Assembly: GCA_964387205.1 (NCBI GenBank)
Contig: CAYLVY010000151.1
Coordinates: forward strand, 1 to 7,768
Direction of reading: 5' to 3'
DNA from: CAIVAT01 sp964387205
GTDB taxonomy: Bacteria; Bacteroidota; Bacteroidia; Bacteroidales; FEN-979
DNA: 7,768 bases
Positions within the stretch are counted from its first letter, which is position 1; every line of letters starts with the position of its first letter. A program made the translations under genes and the position numbers. Below, piece after piece: positions 1 through 6,585 of this stretch. Under the pieces are notes generated by a model. The model searched no databases, was not told where the DNA came from, and saw only the letters and a program-made list of their open reading frames with translations.

Positions 1-718
1 TGCCCGCCGATTCACCTTTGGGGGTGGGAATCCCTTCCGCCACCACCACGATCGAATAAGGCTTTTTATTTACTGCCCTTTTTTTGAGATATTTGGCTAC
101 GGTCAAAACATTGAATGGGATCTCGGGGATCAGGATCACATCTCCGCCACTCGCCATGCCTGAGTAAAGAGCGAGCCAGCCGGCATGATGTCCCATCACC
201 TCGATGACCATGATCCTTTTGTGGCTGTTGGCGGTAGTATGCAACCGGTCAATGGCTTCGGAAGCAATCCACAGGGCAGAGTCAAATCCAAAGGTCACAT
301 CGGTTCCCCAAACATCATTGTCAATGGTTTTGGGGATGCCGATGATGTTCATCCCTGCAGCGGAAAGCTGGGCGGCGGTGCGCTGAGTCCCGTTGCCGCC
401 AATGCAGACAAGGGCATCCAATCCCATCTCGTCGTAATGTTTCCGGATCAGTTTCGGCTTGTCAATGGCTGAAAAGGCGCTTCCTTTTTTAAAAGGGTTT
501 TCACGGGATGTTCCGAGGATCGTTCCGCCCAAAGTAAGAATCCCTGATAAGGTGCCCTCATCCAGCACGGAATACTCCTGGTTGATCATGCCGAGAAATC
601 CCGAAGAAATCCCGATTACCTCCATGCCATACTCGACAATGGCAGTCTTCCCAACACCCCTGATCGCGGCGTTGATTCCGGGACAATCGCCTCCGGCAGT
701 AAGAATTCCAATGCGCAT
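1..718 (-). CDS. pfkA: 6-phosphofructokinase, mixed-substrate (group III-like), 3' end cut off by window edge
   Basis: Phosphorylates fructose 6-phosphate to fructose 1,6-bisphosphate in glycolysis, in the cytoplasm. The first 239 residues are present. Visible motifs are the N-terminal glycine-rich loop TAGGDCPGIN (7-16), GGNGTQ (107-112), PKTIDND (129-135, with the catalytic base expected at Asp133), VIEVMGHHAGW (171-181) and the PEIPF segment (198-202). The start is the ATG at 718, which puts the GG(D)xPG loop where the family has it. Glycine follows the GGN (as in ATP enzymes), while lysine sits in PKTIDND (as in PPi enzymes). This pairing is known from the mixed group III PFKs, so the phosphoryl donor cannot be assigned from sequence alone. 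The usual Asp of GGDGT/S is Asn109 here. The gene starts 4 bases after the stop of the upstream coiled-coil gene, which suggests co-transcription and perhaps coupled translation. Family assignment is near certain; the donor is not. Confidence 0.96.
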   Translation of the reverse strand, partial: MRIGILTAGGDCPGINAAIRGVGKTAIVEYGMEVIGISSGFLGMINQEYSVLDEGTLSGILTLGGTILGTSRENPFKKGSAFSAIDKPKLIRKHYDEMGLDALVCIGGNGTQRTAAQLSAAGMNIIGIPKTIDNDVWGTDVTFGFDSALWIASEAIDRLHTTANSHKRIMVIEVMGHHAGWLALYSGMASGGDVILIPEIPFNVLTVAKYLKKRAVNKKPYSIVVVAEGIPTPKGESAG

Positions 719-722
719 AAGA

Positions 723-1622
723 CTATTTTAACTCGAATGAACCGCTGCCAATTTCTGTCTCATCAGAGAAGACTGTCACAATATACCGCCCTTTCATGGC
801 CGGCTGATCTTTATCATATTTGAACCAGTTGACACAGATGTTTTTCGCTTTCCCTTGATAATCAACATCATCGCGCAGTGAATACGGTATGGTCTGGCCG
901 TTGAAACGGAAAGTATCGGTTTTGCTTTTGATCACAACCACATTATCCGGACGCTGGATCCTGATATAGACCCTTTTCTGGCCTGGTTCCACCAGGGGAT
1001 TCTCCCCGATGGTAAAACAAACCCTGACTTTATCGGTGCGGCTTGCCTTGTCGGTCTCCACCTCCTTGGTTCCGCCGGATTTCAATCGGAAAGCCGTAGC
1101 AGTAACATTATAGGCTTTAAGGTATGCGGCCTGGCTCATCTTCTCCTTCAGTTCCTCCTTGTCCTTCATCAGGTTCTGGTTCCGGTTCTGCTCGGTTTTG
1201 ACTACCTGGAGGATCCTTTCATTCTCGGCAGACAGTTCCCGGTTAACGGTGTAGAGCGAGTCGAGTTGATGGACGTATCCCTGGGCTACTTTCTGCAGCA
1301 TGGCGAATTTTTTCCGGATCTTATTGTACTCATATTCAGTGTCGAGCAATTTTCTGATTTCCAGTGCATTCTGCTGGATAAGGCTGTCTTTTGCCCTAAG
1401 AGAATCGGATAAAGATCCGAAGGAGAGTTTAACCTGGTCATGCTCCTGCATCAGGGAATCGAGTTCTTTCTGGATCTCCGTTTTTTCTGCTTCCTTGGCT
1501 TTGATCATTTTTACCAGTTGCGATCGCTGGATGAAGAGCCAGAAAAGGAGAACCAGGATCAGCAGCCCCAGTACGGCCAGGATGATCTTGTAGTTTCGGT
1601 TAGAGGATGGTTGTTCTTCCAT
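723..1622 (-). CDS. Single-pass membrane coiled-coil protein of unknown function
   Basis: I do not recognise a characterised family. The 299-residue protein has a short polar N-terminus (1-12), one strong hydrophobic segment (about 13-31, rich in Ile/Leu/Val) followed by basic residues, then a long charged, heptad-like region rich in Lys, Glu, Gln and Leu (about 33-165) that should form a coiled coil. A C-terminal part (about 166-299) alternates hydrophobic and polar residues like a beta-rich domain and contains the conserved-looking stretch VRVCFTIGENPLVEPGQ (199-215). There is no cleavage site after the hydrophobic segment, so it is probably an inner-membrane anchor with the coiled coil and C-domain in the periplasm; this topology is inferred. 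The gene lies 38 bases after the dipeptidase and 4 bases before phosphofructokinase. Nothing in the sequence ties it to glycolysis. Similar Bacteroidota proteins may carry uninformative or coiled-coil-driven names in databases. Confidence 0.88.
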   Translation of the reverse strand: MEEQPSSNRNYKIILAVLGLLILVLLFWLFIQRSQLVKMIKAKEAEKTEIQKELDSLMQEHDQVKLSFGSLSDSLRAKDSLIQQNALEIRKLLDTEYEYNKIRKKFAMLQKVAQGYVHQLDSLYTVNRELSAENERILQVVKTEQNRNQNLMKDKEELKEKMSQAAYLKAYNVTATAFRLKSGGTKEVETDKASRTDKVRVCFTIGENPLVEPGQKRVYIRIQRPDNVVVIKSKTDTFRFNGQTIPYSLRDDVDYQGKAKNICVNWFKYDKDQPAMKGRYIVTVFSDETEIGSGSFELK

Positions 1623-1660
1623 GGATTTGATTTATTGGGATATCGGGAGTCCGGATTTCA

Positions 1661-3337
1661 TCAATGGCCGGCAGGGCTTGTCTGGCGGATCACATCTCCG
1701 TGCTGCCTGACGATCTCTTTCAGCCACCATTCGGGATAACCCGGTTGTGATGGACTGGCAGGGATTCCCCATTCATTTGTCTCAAACCTGCCATCTTTCT
1801 CTTTTTTAATATTACCGTCAATATATTTGACGAGCAGATATTCGCCCAGTTCTTTCCAGCGTTTCACGGTATAATTTCCCGTGGATACCGAATAGTTGGT
1901 AATGTATTCAATGGCCATGGCCGGATCGAGCTGATAGAGTTCAGCGGCGGCTTTGTCCACTGCCGGTGTCATGGCCACATAGCGTTTTTCCAGCTCCCGC
2001 TGAACTTTTTGCAGGTCGGGGAGCATCACATTCCAACGGGAATAGACCCAGTTGGTAACCCAGTTGAAAGTCCAGAATGCGGAGGTGGGTGAATAGTGAA
2101 GCATATTGCCGTTGCCGACGGCAAAACTTTCCGGAACGCGGTTCATACCGCAATACATGGGGCTGTAAACGTTGGTATAAGTGTCGTCAACGGCAAACCA
2201 GAAGATGCCTCCGATGGGATCAGGCAGCCAGGAACGGCTCTGCGCTACAAAGACAAAACCAGTCTGCTGGGTCGAGGTTGCACGTTCATGGCAGTAACCC
2301 TCGCCGTCAACCTTCCAGGTCATCGGCCTCCAGCGGATCGGCAATCCGAAAGGGCCGGCCCCGATATCGTTGTTCATGTCCATCTTGGTATTCTCGTAAT
2401 GGTCACGCATTAATTCCATCACATCGTGTACCGAAATTTTTTTGTCGGGTTTGACCCACAATGGCATCCTTCCGAGGGCATAACCATGTTTACCGGTGGA
2501 AAATTTACCCATGGCGTAATCCTGGTACTGGCCCATCTGGGAATTGACGCGGTTAAACATCGCCCAGACCCTGGCTTCACAAAACCGTGCCCCTCCGAAA
2601 TCCAGCGGGGCATAGGTGTCTGAAAAGCTGAACTCCTTGTCGTCACCGTTAAACCATCCCATTTTACGGGCAAAGGATATGGCATCCGGTGAATAGATGC
2701 AATTTTCGGAATCGTTGAGCGGAAACTGGGTAATACGCGGATGGTTGGCGTGGCCGCTCACATAGCCGTCGGGGACGCGCATGGCAACCCATACAGCTCC
2801 CTTTTCCTTGTCGCCTTTGCCGATCATTTCCAGTATCCAGGCTTCCTGCGGATCAGAGATCGAGAAGGATTCCCCGGAACTGGCATAACCGTAATCGGCC
2901 ACCAACTTTCCCATGACCCTGATGGCCTCGCGTGCATTTTTTGCACGCTGCAAGGTGATATAGATCAGGCTGCCATAATCAATAATGGCGCCGGGTTGCG
3001 ATGCCAACTCCTCCCTGCCTCCGAAAGTGGTCTCCCCGATAGCCAACTGGTGTTCGTTCATATTGCCAACCACCTGATAGGTATGTTTGATCTGGGGAAT
3101 TTTTCCTAACGGCTTACCGGTATCCCACTCTTTGACATCAAGCATCGATCCGTCCGGCCATTCATGTGCAGGCCAAAAATAGAGTTCGCCGTATAGCTGG
3201 TGAGAATCAGCAGAGTAGGTGATCATCACTGAGCCATCGGTAGTGGCCCCGCGGGTGAAAATAAAATTGGTACAGGCGAAGGCCGGCGGAATAGATCCAA
3301 AGGCCATTAACATGATGCTGGCAAAGAGTTTTTTCAT
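1661..3337 (-). CDS. Secreted C69-family dipeptidase (PepD-like Ntn hydrolase)
   Basis: A peptidase of family C69 (the PepD family), expected to cleave dipeptides outside the cytoplasm. Residues 1-21 form a signal peptide (two lysines, hydrophobic core, PPAFA). The next residue is Cys22 in CTNFIFTRGATTDGSVMI (22-39), which matches the N-terminal nucleophile region of the family (Cys, then DGSxMI). GNMNEHQLAIGETTFGGR (91-108) and the SDPQEAWILEMIGKG segment are further family-type blocks. Cleavage after Ala21 would make the catalytic Cys the mature N-terminus, as an Ntn hydrolase needs. The length of 558 residues is longer than the small cytoplasmic lactobacillus PepD enzymes but fits the secreted Bacteroidota forms. 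It is the first gene of a leftward run with the coiled-coil protein and phosphofructokinase, and has a -7 promoter element just upstream. The PepD family is clear; the exact substrate is not known. Confidence 0.94.
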   Translation of the reverse strand: MKKLFASIMLMAFGSIPPAFACTNFIFTRGATTDGSVMITYSADSHQLYGELYFWPAHEWPDGSMLDVKEWDTGKPLGKIPQIKHTYQVVGNMNEHQLAIGETTFGGREELASQPGAIIDYGSLIYITLQRAKNAREAIRVMGKLVADYGYASSGESFSISDPQEAWILEMIGKGDKEKGAVWVAMRVPDGYVSGHANHPRITQFPLNDSENCIYSPDAISFARKMGWFNGDDKEFSFSDTYAPLDFGGARFCEARVWAMFNRVNSQMGQYQDYAMGKFSTGKHGYALGRMPLWVKPDKKISVHDVMELMRDHYENTKMDMNNDIGAGPFGLPIRWRPMTWKVDGEGYCHERATSTQQTGFVFVAQSRSWLPDPIGGIFWFAVDDTYTNVYSPMYCGMNRVPESFAVGNGNMLHYSPTSAFWTFNWVTNWVYSRWNVMLPDLQKVQRELEKRYVAMTPAVDKAAAELYQLDPAMAIEYITNYSVSTGNYTVKRWKELGEYLLVKYIDGNIKKEKDGRFETNEWGIPASPSQPGYPEWWLKEIVRQHGDVIRQTSPAGH

Positions 3338-3360
3338 AGAAAGCTTTTAAAATGAACGCT

Positions 3361-3368
3361 CAAAACTA
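3361..3368 (-). promoter_or_regulatory. Bacteroidota-type -7 element for the dipeptidase operon
   Basis: On the minus strand these bases read TAGTTTTG, an exact match to the Bacteroidota -7 consensus TAnnTTTG. Transcription would start roughly at 3355, giving a short leader of about 18 bases before the ATG at 3337. No convincing TTTG -33 element is found at the usual distance, so this rests on the -7 match and on its position in a divergent gap. Confidence 0.5.
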
Positions 3369-3377
3369 CAAAAAAAG

Positions 3378-3409
3378 TCTGAAAGGTGGCCGGAATTGCC
3401 TTAAATTTG
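3378..3409 (+). promoter_or_regulatory. Bacteroidota-type promoter for the outer-membrane protein/kdtA operon
   Basis: TAAATTTG at 3402-3409 matches the Bacteroidota -7 consensus TAnnTTTG exactly. TCTG at 3378-3381, 20 bases upstream, is a one-mismatch version of the -33 TTTG element. Transcription would begin near 3415, leaving a leader of about 15 bases before the ATG at 3431. It faces the opposite way to the dipeptidase promoter in the same 93-base gap. Confidence 0.55.
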
Positions 3410-3430
3410 TCGGTCATTTATTAACCTGAA

Positions 3431-4201
3431 ATGGAAAAACTGATACGCTTTTTTACCATTTTGCTGATACTATCCCTTCTCCCCTGCAGATGGGCATCGT
3501 CACAGGTCAGTATACGGGATTCAGTGATCTATACTCCCATCATCTATGCCACTTACGGCTTTCAGTTGCCGGGAGGCGACCTGGCACGTCAGTTTGGGGG
3601 TAACTCTGCGATCGGCGGTGGCCTGCTGTTTAAAACAGCCTCAAACTGGCTGATTGGGGCCGAAGGACATTTTATGTTCGGTTTGGCGGTGAAAAACGGG
3701 GATGCCCTGCTGAACAATATTTCCACGCCGGAAGGCTACATCATCGATGCCAACGGGTTTGTTTCCGATATTGTCTATCACGAAAGGGGATATAATTTCT
3801 CTGCCCGTTTTGGCAAAGTCATCCCGGTGCTTTCCCCAAATCCCAATTCCGGCTTTCTGGTGACGGCGGGAGCCGGATACATTCAGAACAAGATCCGGAT
3901 CCATAATCCGGCGAATACGGCACCGCAACTGCTTGGGGATTACAAAAAAGGATATGACCGGCTGAACGGGGGGTGGATGCTCTCCGGAACCCTGGGCTAC
4001 ATGTACCTGAGCAATTCCAGGCTGCTCAACGCTTCTCTGGCATTCGAATTCATGCAGGCATGGACGACACCATACCGCGACCGAGATTTCGACACCGGTT
4101 TGAAGGATGACCGCAAACTCAGCAGCCAGTTCTATTCCCTCCGGCTGTCATGGTTTATACCGCTTTACAAACGGGCCCCTAAAGAATTTTATTTGTACTG
4201 A
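3431..4201 (+). CDS. Predicted outer-membrane beta-barrel protein
   Basis: A 256-residue protein with an N-terminal signal sequence (Lys3, Arg6, hydrophobic core 7-17, probable cleavage around 22-25, ASSQ). The mature part is rich in aromatic residues and glycine in alternating amphipathic stretches such as GGGLLFKTASNWLIGAEGHF and GFLVTAGAGYI. These look like membrane beta-strands joined by polar loops. The C-terminal stretch has a strand SLRLSWFIPLY, and the protein ends in Tyr256, in keeping with outer-membrane proteins handled by the BAM machinery. A Cys at 19 in LLPC is a poor lipobox because proline precedes it. The gene is first in the rightward run, with kdtA beginning 12 to 42 bases after it depending on the start chosen. 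That placement next to a lipid A-Kdo gene suggests an envelope role, but the function is unknown. Confidence 0.85.
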   Translation: MEKLIRFFTILLILSLLPCRWASSQVSIRDSVIYTPIIYATYGFQLPGGDLARQFGGNSAIGGGLLFKTASNWLIGAEGHFMFGLAVKNGDALLNNISTPEGYIIDANGFVSDIVYHERGYNFSARFGKVIPVLSPNPNSGFLVTAGAGYIQNKIRIHNPANTAPQLLGDYKKGYDRLNGGWMLSGTLGYMYLSNSRLLNASLAFEFMQAWTTPYRDRDFDTGLKDDRKLSSQFYSLRLSWFIPLYKRAPKEFYLY

Positions 4202-4243
4202 TCAGGTATTTCAGTGAAATACCCTGTATTCCCGGTCTCATAC

Positions 4244-5491
4244 ATGGCAAACCTATACACCTCCTTGATTTTTCTTTATGCTTTCATGGTGCGGATTGCA
4301 GCTTTTTTTAATGATAAAGCCCGGAAATGGACGCAGGGAAGAAAAAATTTATTTCACCTGCTGGAGCGAGACCTGGCCGGAATTGACCGTAACCGGAACC
4401 CGGTCGTCTGGATGCATGTCTCTTCACTCGGCGAGTTTGAACAGGGCCGGCCGGTAATCGAAGAGATCCGCCGGAAATGGCCGGAAAAAAATATTGTGCT
4501 CACCTTTTTCTCCCCTTCCGGGTTTGAAGTGAGAAAATCCTATGAATACGCCCGGATGGTCACTTATCTGCCGGCCGATACTCCCGGAAATGTCAGGAAG
4601 TTCCTGGATATTGTCGATCCGGAACTGATCATCTTCGTGAAATACGATTTCTGGTTCAATTTTCTTCAGGAGATCTCAAACCGCCGGATTCCGCTTATCT
4701 ACATTTCGGTGATCCTGTCCCGCCACCACTTTTTTTTCCGATGGTACGGGAAATGGTCATGGAACCGCCTGAAAGGGGTTACCTGGTTTTTTGTCCAGGA
4801 TAAAAAAACTGCGGAACTGTTGCACCGGATTGGGATACACAGTGTCACAGTGGCAGGTGACACACGTTTCGACAGGGTATTTGCCATTGCCGGTCAGGCC
4901 ACTCCGGTGGAAGGATTACCGGCATTTTGCAACGGCAAACCAGTCTTTGTAGCCGGCAGTTGCTGGCCACCCGATGAAACTGTTTTTCTTCCGCTGGTCA
5001 ACGATCCCGGATCAGGTATGAAGTTCATCATCGCTCCCCATGATACACGTCCGGCAAGGGTGAAAGAAATTCTCGGTCAGATAAAAGGCAAAACCCTCCT
5101 TTTTAGCGAAATTACCCCGGGCAATGCCGCAGAGGCCGATGTGCTGGTCATTGATGGAATCGGTGTCCTGAACCGTCTCTATCAATATGCAACCGTTGCC
5201 TTTATCGGAGGCGGTTACGGGAGCGGATTGCACAATATCCAGGAACCTGTCACCTTCGGTGTCCCCGTTTTTTTTGGCCCGGAATTCAGGAAGTTCAGGG
5301 AAGCATCCGACCTGGTTGGCCTAGGGGGGGCGTTCCCCGTAAATTCAACAGCGGAACTGCTTGAAAAGATTAAATTTTTGACTGAAAATGCGGGAGCCTA
5401 TGAAAAGGCCTCCGGCGTTTGCCGTCGATATGTGGAAGAAAATGTCGGGGCAACCGAAAAGATCATTGGCTATATCGGCCAACTCCGCTGA
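4244..5491 (+). CDS. kdtA: 3-deoxy-D-manno-octulosonic acid (Kdo) transferase
   Basis: Transfers Kdo from CMP-Kdo to the lipid A precursor at the cytoplasmic face of the inner membrane, an essential step in making the LPS inner core (GT30 family, also called WaaA). With ATG 4244 as start the protein has 415 residues. It has an N-terminal hydrophobic anchor (about 4-22), SLGEFEQG (61-68) with Glu64 at the place of the catalytic Glu of the SVGE motif, KYDFWFN (133-139), GDTRFDR (205-211), APHD (264-267), and the nucleotide-sugar site GGGYGSGLHNIQEP (322-335). The reading frame also opens at a GTG at 4214, adding ten residues. I prefer ATG 4244 because MANLYTSLIFLYAF starts as the family does. 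Neither start has a Shine-Dalgarno sequence. One or two Kdo residues may be added; the sequence does not tell which. Confidence 0.95.
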   Translation: MANLYTSLIFLYAFMVRIAAFFNDKARKWTQGRKNLFHLLERDLAGIDRNRNPVVWMHVSSLGEFEQGRPVIEEIRRKWPEKNIVLTFFSPSGFEVRKSYEYARMVTYLPADTPGNVRKFLDIVDPELIIFVKYDFWFNFLQEISNRRIPLIYISVILSRHHFFFRWYGKWSWNRLKGVTWFFVQDKKTAELLHRIGIHSVTVAGDTRFDRVFAIAGQATPVEGLPAFCNGKPVFVAGSCWPPDETVFLPLVNDPGSGMKFIIAPHDTRPARVKEILGQIKGKTLLFSEITPGNAAEADVLVIDGIGVLNRLYQYATVAFIGGGYGSGLHNIQEPVTFGVPVFFGPEFRKFREASDLVGLGGAFPVNSTAELLEKIKFLTENAGAYEKASGVCRRYVEENVGATEKIIGYIGQLR

Positions 5492-5498
5492 TTATTTC

Positions 5499-5506
5499 TA
5501 TATTTA
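5499..5506 (+). promoter_or_regulatory. Weak -7-like element before the lipoprotein gene
   Basis: TATATTTA differs from the Bacteroidota -7 consensus TAnnTTTG only in the last base. It lies in the 42-base gap between kdtA and the lipoprotein gene, 27 bases before the ATG. No -33 element is seen at a suitable distance, so it may be only an AT-rich gap. Confidence 0.25.
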
Positions 5507-5533
5507 CACAACCAAACCCAAAAACCTCTCCTT

Positions 5534-6184
5534 ATGAAAAAAATGCCATGGTATAATAGCATCATGATGATGCTTGTGATCCTGATCCTTAACTCCTGCG
5601 GTTCATCCGTCACCCTGACCAGTTGGAAAAACCCTGCCGAAAATGTGCAGATCGGAAATGTAGTGGTTTGGGGCATGTTTGAAAAACTGGAATACCAGAA
5701 GCCTTTTGAGCAATATTCGGCTGCCTATCTGAATAAAAAGGGCTTTAAAGCAATGGAATCGTTGAAGTTCATCGCCCCGGGAAAAAAATACGAACTGCCA
5801 ATCCTGGAAAAAATGTTCGACAGCCTTGGTGTGGAAGGTATCCTGGTGATGACCTACAAGGGCACCGACAAGTCGGAAGCGTATGTGCCCCGCACCACTG
5901 CGGTCTATCCCGATTTTTATTACAATTATTATAACTTTTATAACTGGGGATACCCGATGTATGGCTTTGGGGCCAACGTTGTAACTACGGGAGGCTACTG
6001 GACCACCACCTCCACCATCCGGTTACAGGCCAATCTTTACACCAACAGCCATAACGGTTTGCTTTGGACGGGAGAGATCTCGGTAACCGATCCACAATAT
6101 ATCGACGAAGCTGCTACCAAGGTGATATCTTATATTTACAGCGACTGGACGAAGAACGGAATCATCAAATCAAGAACGAAATAG
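5534..6184 (+). CDS. Lipoprotein of unknown function with a tyrosine-rich segment
   Basis: A 216-residue protein with a lipoprotein signal: Lys2-Lys3, hydrophobic core 9-19, and lipobox LNSC with the acylated Cys at 22. The residues after it (GSSVT) lack the acidic surface-export signal known from some Bacteroidota lipoproteins, so periplasmic anchoring is more likely than surface display (inference). SWKNP (30-34) and the mixed alpha/beta pattern after it, with segments such as VEGILVMTYKG (100-110), resemble small envelope lipoproteins that begin their mature part with a TSWKxP motif. I know no function for them. Residues 125-146 are a tyrosine-, aromatic- and asparagine-rich stretch, probably an exposed loop or linker. 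TTTSTIRLQANLYTNSHNGLLWTGE (158-181 region) has beta-strand character. It sits between kdtA and the shortened tspO, 19 bases before the latter, and is probably co-transcribed with it. Confidence 0.85.
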   Translation: MKKMPWYNSIMMMLVILILNSCGSSVTLTSWKNPAENVQIGNVVVWGMFEKLEYQKPFEQYSAAYLNKKGFKAMESLKFIAPGKKYELPILEKMFDSLGVEGILVMTYKGTDKSEAYVPRTTAVYPDFYYNYYNFYNWGYPMYGFGANVVTTGGYWTTTSTIRLQANLYTNSHNGLLWTGEISVTDPQYIDEAATKVISYIYSDWTKNGIIKSRTK

Positions 6185-6203
6185 CAGCCGGCGGCATTGC
6201 AGC

Positions 6204-6485
6204 ATGTCCACCGTCAATGTCATAAAGCTTATTCTTTCTGTTGTTATTCCCCTGGCAGTGGGAGCCATAGCCGGAACAGCCACGGCCAAGGAGATCCCCG
6301 GCTGGTATGCAGGATTGGTCCGGCCCGGAATTGCACCTCCCGACTGGGTTTTTGGCCCTGTGTGGGCTACTCTCAATATTTTGATCTGGCGCCTGAAACC
6401 GATCGCCGCCCGGATCAACCTGCCCTGCCTGCTCTGGGTATCCTTCGCCACGCTCCTGACCTGGAGCTACTGGCGGCTGAATTAA
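6204..6485 (+). CDS. tspO: Shortened TspO/MBR-family protein lacking its middle (TM1 and TM5 kept)
   Basis: TspO proteins are five-helix membrane proteins of about 155-165 residues that bind tetrapyrroles and related ligands. This frame has only 93 residues. The N-terminal 62 residues match the family: hydrophobic TM1 (about 7-25), GWYAGLVRP (33-41) and the signature PPDWVFGPVWATLNIL (45-60). The last part, LPCLLWVSFATLLTWSYWRLN (73-93), matches the family's TM5 and C-terminus. Residues corresponding to most of TM2, TM3 and TM4 are absent: the sequence passes from LNILIW (57-62) straight into RLKPIAA (63-69). The frame stays open on both sides, so the missing piece, about 60-70 codons by comparison with family length, must be a multiple of three. 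It could be an internally deleted pseudogene, a real mini-protein or an assembly error. It starts 19 bases after the lipoprotein stop, without a Shine-Dalgarno sequence. Confidence 0.85.
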   Translation: MSTVNVIKLILSVVIPLAVGAIAGTATAKEIPGWYAGLVRPGIAPPDWVFGPVWATLNILIWRLKPIAARINLPCLLWVSFATLLTWSYWRLN

Positions 6486-6496
6486 GGATTGAATCT

Positions 6497-6512
6497 TTCA
6501 GGAATACCTGAA
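6497..6512 (+). other. Small hairpin after tspO, possible weak terminator
   Basis: TTCAGG, loop AATA, CCTGAA: a perfect 6-bp stem with a 4-base loop, 11 bases after the tspO stop. No run of T follows, so it does not meet the usual form of a factor-independent terminator. It may still mark the 3' end of the envelope operon. Confidence 0.3.
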
Positions 6513-6545
6513 GAGGTATGTTGTGAATTGCGTGCAGATTGTAGC

Positions 6546-6572
6546 TTTGACATGATCATCTTTTATGTCAAA
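6546..6572. repeat. Inverted repeat TTTGACAT-N11-ATGTCAAA
   Basis: Two perfect 8-base arms (6546-6553 and 6565-6572) surround an 11-base spacer that begins inside a second small palindrome, ATGATCAT (6552-6559). It lies 13 bases upstream of the -33 element proposed for the FISUMP gene. What follows on the plus strand is A-rich, and on the minus strand no T run follows, so it does not look like a terminator in either direction. An operator for a dimeric regulator, or an RNA hairpin at the end of the upstream transcript, are the two plausible readings. Confidence 0.45.
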
Positions 6573-6585
6573 AAAGTAATAATTA

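Noticed and set aside
185..731. Plus-strand frames opposite phosphofructokinase
   Set aside because: Continuous PFK motifs on the minus strand explain the open frames.
2077..2454. Plus-strand frames opposite the dipeptidase
   Set aside because: They are antisense to a well-supported C69 gene, and their translations are Arg/Ser-rich with no family resemblance.
3485..3489. LLPC near the N-terminus of the barrel protein as a lipobox
   Set aside because: Proline directly before the Cys disfavours lipidation, and the rest of the protein looks like an outer-membrane barrel with an ordinary signal peptide.
4214..4243. GTG start for kdtA, ten residues longer
   Set aside because: The ATG at 4244 gives the N-terminus expected for the family; the added residues look like untranslated leader, though the GTG cannot be excluded.
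5324..5330. Run of seven G inside kdtA as a possible phase-variation tract
   Set aside because: The tract is short, the frame is intact, and switching off an essential LPS gene would not be expected.
6197..6511. Open frame of 104 codons overlapping tspO in another frame
   Set aside because: Its translation is low-complexity without family motifs, while the overlapping frame has clear TspO motifs at both ends.
6546..6572. Inverted repeat as a factor-independent terminator
   Set aside because: The stem is AT-rich and is not followed by a T run on either strand.
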